Assembly: GCA_024343425.1 (NCBI GenBank)
Contig: BRLC01000019.1
Location: 62,001 to 126,000 of the forward strand
DNA from: Rhizobiaceae bacterium MnEN-MB40S
GTDB taxonomy: Bacteria; Pseudomonadota; Alphaproteobacteria; Rhizobiales; Rhizobiaceae
Length of the DNA stretch: 64,000 bases
Reading direction: 5' to 3'
The stretch's first letter is position 1, and every line of letters begins with the position of its first letter. Shown here one piece after another: positions 9,170 through 17,779 of this stretch. The notes beneath the pieces are model-generated. The model was given only the letters and a program-made list of their open reading frames with translations, was not told where the DNA came from and made no database searches. The translations under genes and the position numbers were made by a program.

Positions 9170-10897
9170 TCAATAAATATCCGGCTCGCCGGACGCAGGT
9201 CCGTAGGCCGTTTCCAGGTAGTCGAAATCCGCGCCTTTGTCGGCCTGGCCGATATGCTGGAGGAACATCCAGCCGTAGCCGCGCCCGAATTTCGGCGGCG
9301 GCTCCTTCCACGCGGCGCGGCGCTTTTGCAACTCTTCATCGCTCACAAGCATGTCGATCCGTCTGTTGGGAACGTCCATACGCACAATGTCGCCGCTCTT
9401 TAGAAGCGCCAGCGGCCCTCCGACATAGGATTCCGGCGCCACGTGGAGCACGCATGCGCCGAAGCTGGTGCCGCTCATCCGGGCGTCCGAAATACGCACC
9501 ATGTCGCGATGCCCTTCTTTCAGGAGCTTTTTCGGCATCGGGATCATACCCCATTCCGGCATGCCCGGCCCACCCTTCGGCCCGGCGTTGCGCAAGACGA
9601 GCACATGGTCGGCGGTAATGTCGAGATTCTCGTCGTCGAGCGCGACCTTGAGGTCGGGATAGCTGTCGAAGACCATGGCCGGACCTTCGTGGACGTGAAA
9701 CTTCGGATCACATGCGGCCGGTTTGATGACGCAGCCGTCCGGCGCCAGATTCCCTTTCAGAACAGCGATCGATCCCTCCCGGTAGATCGGATTGTCGAGA
9801 CTGCGAATGACGTCGTCATTATAGATCTCGGCGTCTTGAAGATTCTCGCCAAGCGTTTGGCCTGTGACCGTCATGCAACCGGTGTGGAGGTGATCGCCCA
9901 GTCTGGACATGAGGCCTGTCAGGCCTCCGGCGTAGTAGAAATCCTCCATCAGATAGGTCGAGCCGGATGGCCGCACATTGGCGATAACCGGAACGTCGCG
10001 GCTTTTGCCGTCGATGGCGTCGAGATCAAGCTTAACGCCGGCTCTTCTCGCCATCGCTATCAGGTGTATGACGGCGTTGGTGGAGCATCCGGTTGCCATC
10101 GCGACGGTCAGCGCGTTGTCGAAAGCATTATCATCAAGAATCCGGTCCGGGGTCAGGTCTTCGGCGATCATCCCGACGATCCTCACGCCGCATTTCGAGG
10201 CCATGCGGATATGCCCGGAATCGGCCGCCGGTATGGATGAGGCGCCCGGCAAGGTGAGGCCAAGCGCCTCCGCTATGGCCGTCATGGTGCTGGCTGTTCC
10301 CATCGTCATGCAGTGACCATAGGAGCGGGCGATGCCCGCTTCCATCTCGTCCCACTGCTTCGCCGTGATTTCACCGGCGCGCCGCTCGTCCCAATACTTG
10401 AAAGCGTCCGAACCGCTGCCGAGGGTCTTGCCCCTCCAGTTGCCGCGCAGCATGGGTCCGGCTGGCAGGAAGATGAACGGCAAACCGGCGTTGATTGCTC
10501 CCATCACGAGGCCCGGCGTGGTCTTGTCGCAACCGCCCATGAGCACCGCCCCGTCAACCGGATGGGACACCAGAAGCTCCTCGGCCTCGATCGCCAGCAG
10601 ATTGCGATAGAGCATGGTTGTCGGTTTCACGTAGCTCTCGGACAAAGAGAGCGCCGGAAGTTCAATCGGAAAACCGCCAGCTTCAAGAACGCCGCGTTTT
10701 ACATCCTCGACGCGCTGCTTGAAGTGCTGGTGGCACGGATTGATGTCGGACCAGGTGTTGAGAATCGCGACAATCGGCTTACCGGACCATTCTTCCGGTC
10801 GAAGCCCCATCTGCTGCGCCCTCGATCGGTGGCCGAAGGATCGAAAGTCATCCGGCGCAAACCAGCGCTCGCTGCGCAGCAATTTTTTTTCTGTCAT
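9170..10897 (-). CDS. IlvD/Edd-family aldonate dehydratase (L-arabinonate / D-xylonate type)
   Basis: The 575-aa enzyme carries the three cysteines expected for the [2Fe-2S] cluster: Cys55 (SDINPCHQHF), Cys123 (GGCDKTTPG) and Cys196 (SYGHCMTMGTASTM). This arrangement fits sugar-acid dehydratases rather than housekeeping dihydroxy-acid dehydratase. The reaction is dehydration of an aldonate to a 2-keto-3-deoxy acid in the cytoplasm. The ATG has GGAGGAAA upstream. The RraA-type gene follows 8 bp later, consistent with sequential reactions. A GntR regulator is divergent from it across an intergenic region that contains a palindromic operator candidate. Arabinonate, xylonate and other acids cannot be separated by eye. 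Confidence 0.88.
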   Translation of the reverse strand: MTEKKLLRSERWFAPDDFRSFGHRSRAQQMGLRPEEWSGKPIVAILNTWSDINPCHQHFKQRVEDVKRGVLEAGGFPIELPALSLSESYVKPTTMLYRNLLAIEAEELLVSHPVDGAVLMGGCDKTTPGLVMGAINAGLPFIFLPAGPMLRGNWRGKTLGSGSDAFKYWDERRAGEITAKQWDEMEAGIARSYGHCMTMGTASTMTAIAEALGLTLPGASSIPAADSGHIRMASKCGVRIVGMIAEDLTPDRILDDNAFDNALTVAMATGCSTNAVIHLIAMARRAGVKLDLDAIDGKSRDVPVIANVRPSGSTYLMEDFYYAGGLTGLMSRLGDHLHTGCMTVTGQTLGENLQDAEIYNDDVIRSLDNPIYREGSIAVLKGNLAPDGCVIKPAACDPKFHVHEGPAMVFDSYPDLKVALDDENLDITADHVLVLRNAGPKGGPGMPEWGMIPMPKKLLKEGHRDMVRISDARMSGTSFGACVLHVAPESYVGGPLALLKSGDIVRMDVPNRRIDMLVSDEELQKRRAAWKEPPPKFGRGYGWMFLQHIGQADKGADFDYLETAYGPASGEPDIY

Positions 10898-11112
10898 TTG
10901 CGCCGTTTCCTCCGCGCGCCGGCAGCCGAGTTGTTTGCCTGGCGAGTCCTGTTTAACATTTTTACTTGACCTGAACCTCGAAGAGCCAATTCAAACCACA
11001 GCTCCCGTTTCAGCCTCCCCTTGCCTCATTCGGGCGTGATTGTATTGTCAGCCAATCATGCCTCGATCTTTGTTCCGCCCAGCTTGCGTCGCAATGGACA
11101 TTCTATCGATGT

Positions 11113-11126
11113 ATTAATATATTAGT
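11113..11126. promoter_or_regulatory. Candidate GntR operator, copy 1
   Basis: ATTAATATATTAGT is a near-perfect 14-bp palindrome, AT-rich in a GC-rich background. It lies in the divergent dehydratase/GntR promoter region, 55 bp before the preferred GntR start. It differs by one base from the perfect palindrome at 15599-15612 upstream of the TRAP operon. Two such sites flanking one regulator and its probable targets suggest the GntR protein binds both. The link to the GntR protein is inference. Confidence 0.55.
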
Positions 11127-11180
11127 TTGCCCAAGGCAATGGCGCGAACCACAGCGCGTCCAGGCGAACAGGAGAATTGG

Positions 11181-11903
11181 TTGCCGACAACGAGCGAAGA
11201 ACCTGCGCAGGCTGGCAAACCGGCGCGCCATCAATTCACCATCGATCGCAAACGGCCGGCGGCGATCCAGGTGTATGAGGATCTGCGTTCGCGAATCATT
11301 TCTCTGGAACTCAAGCCGGGCGAAGGTCTCTCCCGTCTCGAACTCGTCCAACAATACGGCGTAAGCCAGACTCCTGTGCGCGATGCATTCATTTTATTGG
11401 AAAAAGAGGGGCTCATAGAGGTCTACCCGCAATCCAAAACGCTGGTGTCAAAAATCGACATCGCCCAGGCGCGGGAGACCCAGTTTCTGAGAACAGCCGT
11501 CGAACTCGAAATTGGCCGTGTGCTTGCCCGGTCAGGCGACCGCTCGCTGACCGAAGAGGCGCGACATCTCTGGCAGTCACAGGAGCGGGCTCTTGAGACT
11601 GAGAACTGGATCGACCGGTTTCGCGACCTCGACACCCGCTTTCACGCGGCTCTGGCGGAAGCCGCAGGTCAGGCCAATCTGTGGGATCTGATCATTTCCC
11701 GCTCCGGCCATATCGACAGGCTTCGAAATCTTCATCTGCCCGATGGGAACAAGGCCGCCACCGTGCTGTCCGATCATTTAAACATACTCGAAGCCATCGA
11801 GGCCTCCGATCAGGATCGGACAGCCGAGGCGATCCGCAATCACTTGTCCGGCACACTCAGCGCAGTTGACCTAATCGTCAGTCGGTATCCGGATTACTTT
11901 TGA
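11181..11903 (+). CDS. GntR-family (FadR/FCD) transcriptional regulator
   Basis: The protein of about 240 aa has an N-terminal winged helix-turn-helix (AAIQVYEDLRSRII, then QQYGVSQTPVRDAFILLEKEG) and an all-helical FCD effector domain with its metal-binding histidines (DTRFHAAL, SDHLNIL, IRNHL). Such proteins usually sense sugar acids or other carboxylates and repress nearby catabolic genes. I prefer the TTG start at 11181 because AGGAG lies 7 nt upstream. An ATG at 11139 and a TTG at 11127 are in frame but poorly placed against the palindrome. It probably controls the dehydratase group and the TRAP operon. Its 3' end overlaps the convergent lactonase gene by 26 bp. Confidence 0.88.
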   Translation: MPTTSEEPAQAGKPARHQFTIDRKRPAAIQVYEDLRSRIISLELKPGEGLSRLELVQQYGVSQTPVRDAFILLEKEGLIEVYPQSKTLVSKIDIAQARETQFLRTAVELEIGRVLARSGDRSLTEEARHLWQSQERALETENWIDRFRDLDTRFHAALAEAAGQANLWDLIISRSGHIDRLRNLHLPDGNKAATVLSDHLNILEAIEASDQDRTAEAIRNHLSGTLSAVDLIVSRYPDYF

Positions 11904-12753
11904 ATTTTTGACCAACACCCGTGACATCGGCTATCGCCTGGCACAGGAATCCGCCTTCTCCATCCATATGTTTTGACGTCAGGTACACACGATCTCCGCG
12001 ACTTCCGCCGAAGGTCATTTTCGTCGGAAAATCACTGTCGGTTGCAACTGTTCGGATCCGTTCACCCGCCGGGGAGTAGCACCACAATTCACCGGCGTCG
12101 ACGCCGGCGATCCAGTAGTTTCCGGCGTTGTCGACCACGCCGCCGTCAGGGCGTCCCTTTCGATCCTGGCATACGTCCAGAATGCGCCTGTCAGACGCCT
12201 TGCCCGAAACCGGATCGTAATCGCACACCCAGATCGTCCGGGATTCCGGATGTGAATCGGAAAAATACATACGGTTTCGCACAGCATCGAAGGCAAGTCC
12301 GTTTGGCGTATAGAGACCGGTGAAGAGGATGAACAAGGAGCCATCCGGCTCGACGCGACTGATCGTTCCGACCGGGCGAGCATTATCACTGTCCATCGTG
12401 CCGCAAACGATCCGGCCGGCCGGATCGATCGACGCGTCATTGTAGCGAAGGCCCTCGCCAGGCGACGGAGCAAAACGCAAGCCGAGCCCTGATCTTTCGG
12501 CAAACCGGTAAATCCCGGATTCCAGACCGATTGCGACCGAGCCGTCATCCGCAAGGACAGCAAACCCAACCGTTTCCGGAAGATTCCAGCGCCGGGTTCG
12601 ACCATTCTCGCAATCGGTGCGCAACAAGGCTTTTCCCGAGACGTCGATCCACCACACACAATTGTCCTGATTTGACCATGCCGGGCTTTCCCCAAGTTCA
12701 GCATGAAGATCGGAAAGGATGGTAAAGCGCCAGACCGCTTCGTCGTCCGTCAC
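11878..12753 (-). CDS. SMP-30/gluconolactonase family protein (aldonolactonase)
   Basis: The 291-aa six-bladed beta-propeller has the family segments LGESPAWSNQDNCVWWIDV (metal-binding Glu), RYNDASIDPAGRIVCGTMD, TPNGLAFD and KGRPDGGVVDNAGNYWIA (metal-binding Asp). Enzymes of this family hydrolyse sugar lactones to aldonates using a divalent metal. A GTG start at 12753 overlaps the TRAP permease stop by 4 bp, showing translational coupling. An upstream extension would run inside that gene. The lactonase links aldose dehydrogenases to the aldonate dehydratase encoded nearby. Confidence 0.88.
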   Translation of the reverse strand: MTDDEAVWRFTILSDLHAELGESPAWSNQDNCVWWIDVSGKALLRTDCENGRTRRWNLPETVGFAVLADDGSVAIGLESGIYRFAERSGLGLRFAPSPGEGLRYNDASIDPAGRIVCGTMDSDNARPVGTISRVEPDGSLFILFTGLYTPNGLAFDAVRNRMYFSDSHPESRTIWVCDYDPVSGKASDRRILDVCQDRKGRPDGGVVDNAGNYWIAGVDAGELWCYSPAGERIRTVATDSDFPTKMTFGGSRGDRVYLTSKHMDGEGGFLCQAIADVTGVGQKFKSNPDTD

Positions 12754-14033
12754 ATCAACAGCCTCGGCAGATAGAGGGACAGGCCCGGGAATGCGATGAG
12801 GATGGCGAAAAAGACGATCATGGCCAGGAAGAACGGCAGCGAGGCCCTTACGAACTCTCCCGACTTGCAATTCATTATGCCGCAGACTGTGAACATGATG
12901 ACGCCGACCGGCGGCGTCACGCCTCCGAAATTGATCAGCGTCACGATGATGACGCCCATATGAATCGGATCGAAGCCGCTCGCCACCAAAACCGGCAGGA
13001 CGATCGGCGTGATCAGCAGGATGTTTGCTGCTCCTTCCAGGAACATCCCGGTCACGATCAACAGGCAGACGACCAGAATAAGGACAAGCACGGAGACATC
13101 CGTGATCGAGGTGACAAATTCGGTGATTTCCTGCGGCGCCCGCTCGATTGTCATAGCGTATCCAAGCACAGCGGCCATCATGATAAGAAGCATGACCATG
13201 CCAAGATCCGCCATGGTTCCACGCATCGCGTCCAGAAGCTTCTCGAAATTAAGTTCCCGATAGACGAACCGCCCAATAATGAGGGCGTAGAAGACAAGAA
13301 AGGCTCCGGCTTCAGTCGCCGTAAAGAGACCGAACCGAAAGCCGATTATCAGAATGATCGGAAACATCAGCGCCCAGATGCTTTCAGCCGCGCTTGCCAG
13401 CAATTCGCGACCCGTCGGACGTTCTGGCAGTTCGGGCGCGTAGCCTCTGCGCGACGCGACAATACCGGTGACCGCCATGAGCACGAACATCAGCAGGAGG
13501 CCCGGTATGACGCCTGCGAGAAACAATCGTCCGACGGAAACCTCGTTAATGAAACCGAACAGGATCAGGCCGATGCTCGGCGGAATTGTCGCTGTAATGA
13601 TAGAGCTGAAGGCGATCACCGCGGCCGACGTGCCACGGCTGTAGCCGCGCTCGACCATCGCCTTGCCGAACAGCCGCGACTGCATCGAGGCGTCAGCCAC
13701 CGCCGACCCAGACACGCCTCCCATCATGAAGCTGAGAACCACGCTCACCTGGAGCAATCCGCCGGCCATCCAGCCGGTAAGGAGCCGCGAAAAATTGACG
13801 AGACGGCGCGTGAGGCCCGTCACATTCATCAGATTGCCGGCGAGAATAAAGAACGGAACGGCGAGCAACGGGAAAGACTGCGTCGCAACCGCCATTTTCT
13901 GCAGGGCGACGGTGGGCGGCATGCCGCCGCTGAAAATGAAAACCGGAATACTCGCGAGCGCCAGGGCAAATGCGACCGGAACGCCGATGATCAGGAACAG
14001 GGCGAAAAGCAACGCAACGCTGATGAGGATCAT
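12750..14033 (-). CDS. dctM: TRAP transporter large permease (DctM)
   Basis: The 427-aa integral membrane protein has about 12 hydrophobic segments and typical DctM patterns: FFILAGNLMN near residue 65, SFMMGGVSGSAVADASM, and TPPVGVIMFTVCGI near the C-terminus. It forms the main channel of a Na+-driven, binding-protein-dependent uptake system. Its ATG overlaps the stop of the small permease (ATGA) and its own stop overlaps the lactonase start (GTGA), so the three genes form a tightly coupled operon. Confidence 0.93.
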   Translation of the reverse strand: MILISVALLFALFLIIGVPVAFALALASIPVFIFSGGMPPTVALQKMAVATQSFPLLAVPFFILAGNLMNVTGLTRRLVNFSRLLTGWMAGGLLQVSVVLSFMMGGVSGSAVADASMQSRLFGKAMVERGYSRGTSAAVIAFSSIITATIPPSIGLILFGFINEVSVGRLFLAGVIPGLLLMFVLMAVTGIVASRRGYAPELPERPTGRELLASAAESIWALMFPIILIIGFRFGLFTATEAGAFLVFYALIIGRFVYRELNFEKLLDAMRGTMADLGMVMLLIMMAAVLGYAMTIERAPQEITEFVTSITDVSVLVLILVVCLLIVTGMFLEGAANILLITPIVLPVLVASGFDPIHMGVIIVTLINFGGVTPPVGVIMFTVCGIMNCKSGEFVRASLPFFLAMIVFFAILIAFPGLSLYLPRLLM

Positions 14034-14509
14034 TGGCCGGCCAGTCCGTCTGCGGATGAGGTGTCGACCGGTCTGCGGAGACTGCGATAGAGCTCGAAGC
14101 CGAGCGTTCTGATCATCAGAAACAACCCGAATGGCAACGCCCCGGTGACGAACGAGAAATGCATTTGCGTCGCTCCGTAAAGGCGCGGGTGGCTCAAACG
14201 AACCAGCTCAATCGAATAGAAAAAGAGAAAGACGAGCAGGACGAGAACGATGGCGATGTTGAAGATCTTCACCATCCGTCCGAAGACCGGAGCGAGAATA
14301 TCGCCCAACCAGTCCAGTCCGAAATGCCGCGATTGCTGGAGCGCAATATCCGCGGCAAGCATGCAGAGCCAGATAAACAGCGTCTGCGCGACCTCCACCG
14401 ACCAGATGATGGGCGCGCCTGCGTAGCGGGTTATCGATGCGATCGCCACAAGGCAGACGATCGCGCTGAGCAAGAGGGCCGCGAGGGTGAATTCGACGCG
14501 CATCATCAT
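14030..14509 (-). CDS. dctQ: TRAP transporter small permease (DctQ)
   Basis: The 159-aa protein has four transmembrane helices and the DctQ-type sequence RYAGAPIIWSVEVAQTLFIW in the second helix region. It is the small membrane subunit of the TRAP system. Three consecutive ATG codons occur at the start; the first lies 8 nt after GGAG. It overlaps the large permease by 4 bp and follows the binding-protein gene by 30 bp. Confidence 0.9.
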   Translation of the reverse strand: MMMRVEFTLAALLLSAIVCLVAIASITRYAGAPIIWSVEVAQTLFIWLCMLAADIALQQSRHFGLDWLGDILAPVFGRMVKIFNIAIVLVLLVFLFFYSIELVRLSHPRLYGATQMHFSFVTGALPFGLFLMIRTLGFELYRSLRRPVDTSSADGLAGQ

Positions 14510-14539
14510 GACAATTCTCCACCCGCGCGGCCGACTGGC

Positions 14540-15529
14540 CTATTGTTTGCCGAGGACTTCCTTGACGACGGCGACCTCGTCTTCCAGTTCCAGCTTGCCG
14601 TAGACGCCTGCCACGGCCTCCTTGAACACCTCGCGATCAACCTCGTTGACATTCACTCCGGTCGCAGCCACGTCCTTCAGGGCTTTCTCACCAAGTTCGA
14701 TGGTGAGCTGCGAGGCCCAACGGCCGTTTTCGACTGCTTCCTCCAGTACGATCGCCTGCTGCTCCGGCGTCAGCTTGCTCCAGCTATCTTCCCCGACGAC
14801 GAGCGCCGTGACAAGCTGGATGTGTCCGGTCAGGTTCACATCCCTGATCACCTCATACAGCTTCGCTCCCCAGATGGCCGTCGGCTGGGCCTCGGCCGCA
14901 TCGATCGTGCCGAGCTGCAGCGCGGAATAGACTTCGCCCCAGGCGATCGGGGTGGGCGTCGCGCCCATGGCCGCGATGGTTTCGATCCAGACCGGCGCGC
15001 CGATGGTCCGCATCTTGACGCCCTTGAGGTCCGCCGGCGACGCTATCGGCTTCTGCGTCAGGGCATGACGGGCGCCCTGATACCAGTTGGAAGCCAGCAT
15101 CACGAGGCCGGCCTTGTCCGTCAGTTCCTCGCCCCATGCAAGATAGGGTTCCGACTGTGCAAACTTGTCTGCGTCGTCGAAATCGTCAAACAGGAACGGG
15201 GCGCTGAGAACTGCAAGTTCCGGAACGAAGCTTGCAAGCCTTGCAACGTCCGTCACCGTGCCGACATTCGCCCCTGCGCGCGCCTGATCGAGCATATCGC
15301 GCGTGTCGCCAAGCTGCGAATTGTGGAACACCTCGATGACCACCTCGCCATTGGTGCGCTCTTCAACCTTCTCCTTGAAACGCTCCAGGCCCTGACCCAT
15401 TGGGTCCTGCGGCGACAACACCGTGCCGAGACGCAATATCTGTTGTGCTGAAACGCCGGTCGCGCCGGCGCCGAATGCAAGCCCTGCCGCCAGCATGGCG
15501 ACGGCAATCTTCAATCCTCTAGTCTTCAT
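14540..15529 (-). CDS. dctP: TRAP transporter substrate-binding protein (DctP)
   Basis: The 329-aa secreted protein has a signal peptide (MKTRGLKIAVAMLAAGLAFG, cleavage near VSA-QQ). The DctP pattern continues with RFKEKVEERTNGEVVIEVFHNSQLG in part, the conserved Arg in LKGVKMRTIGAPVW that normally pairs with a substrate carboxylate, and AEAQPTAIWG. The substrate is therefore probably an organic or sugar acid. GGGAGG precedes the ATG. It is the first gene of the dctP-dctQ-dctM-lactonase operon, with a perfect 14-bp palindrome about 70 bp upstream. Confidence 0.92.
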   Translation of the reverse strand: MKTRGLKIAVAMLAAGLAFGAGATGVSAQQILRLGTVLSPQDPMGQGLERFKEKVEERTNGEVVIEVFHNSQLGDTRDMLDQARAGANVGTVTDVARLASFVPELAVLSAPFLFDDFDDADKFAQSEPYLAWGEELTDKAGLVMLASNWYQGARHALTQKPIASPADLKGVKMRTIGAPVWIETIAAMGATPTPIAWGEVYSALQLGTIDAAEAQPTAIWGAKLYEVIRDVNLTGHIQLVTALVVGEDSWSKLTPEQQAIVLEEAVENGRWASQLTIELGEKALKDVAATGVNVNEVDREVFKEAVAGVYGKLELEDEVAVVKEVLGKQ

Positions 15530-15598
15530 GACTTCCTCCCGTGTGTTCGCTCAAAAAGCATTCGGAACCGAGATAACAACGATTCCAACAACTCAGAT

Positions 15599-15612
15599 AC
15601 TAATATATTAGT
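15599..15612. promoter_or_regulatory. Candidate GntR operator, copy 2
   Basis: ACTAATATATTAGT is a perfect 14-bp palindrome 70 bp upstream of the TRAP binding-protein start. It matches the site at 11113-11126 at 13 of 14 positions. Its position fits an operator overlapping the TRAP promoter. That the 11.2-kb GntR protein binds it is inferred from the shared sequence. Confidence 0.55.
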
Positions 15613-15769
15613 TGAGATGGCATTAGCAGTTCAAGCGGGTCTTGGCAAGCTGAGATTGCAGTCAACGCGCTGCACGCCACCGGATGACACAGGTCGACCG
15701 CGGGCCGACGGGAAAATCAATTCCGGCCGGACCGGGCCTCTACCACATGTCGACAAACGCTTTCCCCGT

Positions 15770-16729
15770 TTAATCGACGCCCACCGGCGGCGTGCCATGG
15801 GTGTGGAAACTGGCGATCGTCTGCAGTCCCCAGGCCTGTCCCTTTTTGCGTTCTTTCTCCGTCCAGACAACGGGCTTCCAGTCGGGTCTCAGGATCAGGC
15901 GCGCGCCGGCGTTAGCGACTTCCACGCGATTGCCGGCGGGTTCGTAAACATAGAGGAAAAACGTTCCCTGTATCGCGTGCTTGTGCGGGCCGGTTTCGAT
16001 AAACACGCCGTTTTCAAGGAAAATGTCGGCGGCCCGCAACACATCCTCACGCTGGTCCACCGCATAGGTTACATGGTGAAAACGCCCCTGCGCGTTCGCA
16101 TGGTCTTCCGTGTAGGCGATGTCGTAGCTCTTGTTGTTGACCGTAAACCAGCATCCGCCGAGCCGACCATTGTCGAGCTGGATCAATTCGGTCACGCGAC
16201 TGCCGAGCGCCTTGGTCATGAATTCCCGTATTGCGCTGACATCGCGCGCAAGCAAATTCAGGTGGTCGATCCGCCGCACACAGACGCCTCGTCCGTGATA
16301 GCGCTGGGCGATGTTCTTCAGCGCCGGCTGCTCTTCCGCTGGTGCCATGTATTCGCGCGTGTCGTAATAGAGTTCGAACAGGTGCCCGTCCGGATCGGTA
16401 AACTGGTACGCGCGTCCGTGTCCGAGGTCGCCGTCGATCCAGCCCTTTCCGCATCCCATCTCCTCGATCACCGCCACGCGTCGCTCAAGCGCCGCCTGTG
16501 AGGAGCACCGGTAGCCGATATGCCCAACGCCGGTTGTGTCGGACGCCGTCAGTTTCAACGTGTGATATTCATAATCGTCGAAGGCGCGCAGATAGACGGA
16601 ATCCCCTTCCCGGCCGCTTTCCGTCAACCCGTAGACATTCACGAAAAAGTCGAGACTTTCTTCCGGCTTGTTGGTGAATAACTCGACATGTCCGAGATGC
16701 GCCACATCGTAACAGGGTTCGTCCGACAA
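15770..16729 (-). CDS. Extradiol ring-cleavage dioxygenase, VOC superfamily (catechol 2,3-dioxygenase type)
   Basis: The 319-aa protein has two VOC domains. The Fe(II) ligands of type I extradiol enzymes can be placed at His156 (RIDHLNLL), His219 (RFHHVTYAVD) and Glu270 (NRVEVANAG). The conserved Tyr-containing strand FFLYVYEPAGN is also present. It would open a catechol-like ring next to its hydroxyls. The start codon is TTG, with GGAGG 8 nt upstream. A TetR gene lies upstream on the same strand. No other aromatic-degradation gene is next to it, so the aromatic substrate is unknown. Confidence 0.86.
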   Translation of the reverse strand: MSDEPCYDVAHLGHVELFTNKPEESLDFFVNVYGLTESGREGDSVYLRAFDDYEYHTLKLTASDTTGVGHIGYRCSSQAALERRVAVIEEMGCGKGWIDGDLGHGRAYQFTDPDGHLFELYYDTREYMAPAEEQPALKNIAQRYHGRGVCVRRIDHLNLLARDVSAIREFMTKALGSRVTELIQLDNGRLGGCWFTVNNKSYDIAYTEDHANAQGRFHHVTYAVDQREDVLRAADIFLENGVFIETGPHKHAIQGTFFLYVYEPAGNRVEVANAGARLILRPDWKPVVWTEKERKKGQAWGLQTIASFHTHGTPPVGVD

Positions 16730-16882
16730 ATGAATTCCTCCAAAGCATTATGTCATCTATGAGAATAGCGATCCCGATAGCACACCCGCTACCGACAGTG
16801 GAATAAGCGAATGGTCGCGGCTGCGGGAAGCCGCGCGGGAGGATTCAACAACTTGATAAATGCACCTGTTGAGGTTCTGCTT

Positions 16883-17491
16883 TCAGAAACTGTCAGACTT
16901 GATTGCCTCGGGCGCGCCGGACAGAAGCAGATCGGCGACAAACCTTGCATATCGGTCGCGCGTCATGCCCCGGCCCTCGCGGAACCACATATAGTTCCAG
17001 TTCAGCATGCCGAAAGCCGACATGGTGAGAGGCTTGAGATAGGGTCCGTCGGCAAGCTGCGGAAGAGCTTCGGCAAGCGCTTCCGACATCAGTTTGACAA
17101 GCGCGCGCTCGCAATTCTTCAACAATTCCTGCTTGTCATCCGGCAACAGCTTCAGGCTCGATATCTGCACCTGGTGATGCGCGTCCGCGTCCTGGTAGGC
17201 GTCCAGCAAGGTCGCGGCTATTGCGTAGACCCGCTCGCGGGGATCGGAAACGGCGTCGGATGCTTTCTGGACCACGTCGACCAGGCTCTGCAGATGTTCG
17301 TCGAGCATGTCGAACAACACAGCTTCCTTGTCCGGATAATAATGGTAGATCAGCGCCTTCGAGACGCCGCACCCATCCGCAATCATCGTGATCGAGGTGC
17401 CGGAATAACCGTGTCTGGAAAACAGCTCGGCGGATTGTTGCAGAATCGCCAGCCGCTTTTCATCGTAGTCCTGTGCCCGGGTACGAGCCAT
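16883..17491 (-). CDS. TetR-family transcriptional regulator
   Basis: The 202-aa protein has an N-terminal helix-turn-helix (AILQQSAELFSRHGYSGTSI, then CGVSKALIYHYYPDKEAVLF), classic for TetR, and a helical ligand-binding domain. The ATG at 17491, preceded by GAAGGG, is preferred over a GTG at 17530. It lies between the dioxygenase (downstream, same strand) and the imelysin operon (divergent), so it may control the dioxygenase or itself. The ligand cannot be predicted. Confidence 0.88.
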   Translation of the reverse strand: MARTRAQDYDEKRLAILQQSAELFSRHGYSGTSITMIADGCGVSKALIYHYYPDKEAVLFDMLDEHLQSLVDVVQKASDAVSDPRERVYAIAATLLDAYQDADAHHQVQISSLKLLPDDKQELLKNCERALVKLMSEALAEALPQLADGPYLKPLTMSAFGMLNWNYMWFREGRGMTRDRYARFVADLLLSGAPEAIKSDSF

Positions 17492-17574
17492 GGCAAGCCC
17501 TTCGCTGCCTGCGACGAGGTTCGCGAACACGTCACGGACCTGCGCAGCCTTTAGGACGGCTAGAAGTAAAATAA

Positions 17575-17588
17575 ACCGAACGAACGGT
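17575..17588. promoter_or_regulatory. Possible TetR operator
   Basis: ACCGAACGAACGGT has ACCG/CGGT arms and lies 84 bp upstream of the TetR start, in the region divergent from the imelysin operon. TetR operators often look like this, but the arms are only 4 bp, so the call is weak. Confidence 0.25.
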
Positions 17589-17665
17589 CAACCAACGACA
17601 TCCAATCGGCGTTTCGTATATTAGCGCTGCGACAGAATATTCCGTGCAGGCAGATTTACATATCC

Positions 17666-17681
17666 TGTAATAATGATAACA
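17666..17681. promoter_or_regulatory. Fur-box-like palindrome upstream of the imelysin operon
   Basis: TGTAATAATGATAACA is an imperfect palindrome (5 of 6 arm positions pair) that shares the AATGATAA core of the classical Fur box. It lies about 100 bp before the first imelysin ATG. Imelysin operons are known to be iron-regulated, so control by Fur or a related rhizobial iron regulator is plausible but untested. Confidence 0.4.
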
Positions 17682-17779
17682 GAACTCATGTTTAAAACGC
17701 CAAGCTCCAAGCCTGTGCCGGCAGCGAAATCGTGCAACCCGTGGGCAGAATTCGACACTTGTGTATCGGAGGATTCCAG

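Noticed and set aside
12960-14090. 376-codon + strand frame opposite dctM
   Set aside because: Its product is a run of Arg/Asp/His-rich sequence typical of an antisense shadow of a membrane-protein gene.
17492-17779. Possible small RNA or leader peptide before the imelysin operon
   Set aside because: Only short frames without ribosome-binding sites and no stable structure were seen besides the operator-like palindromes.
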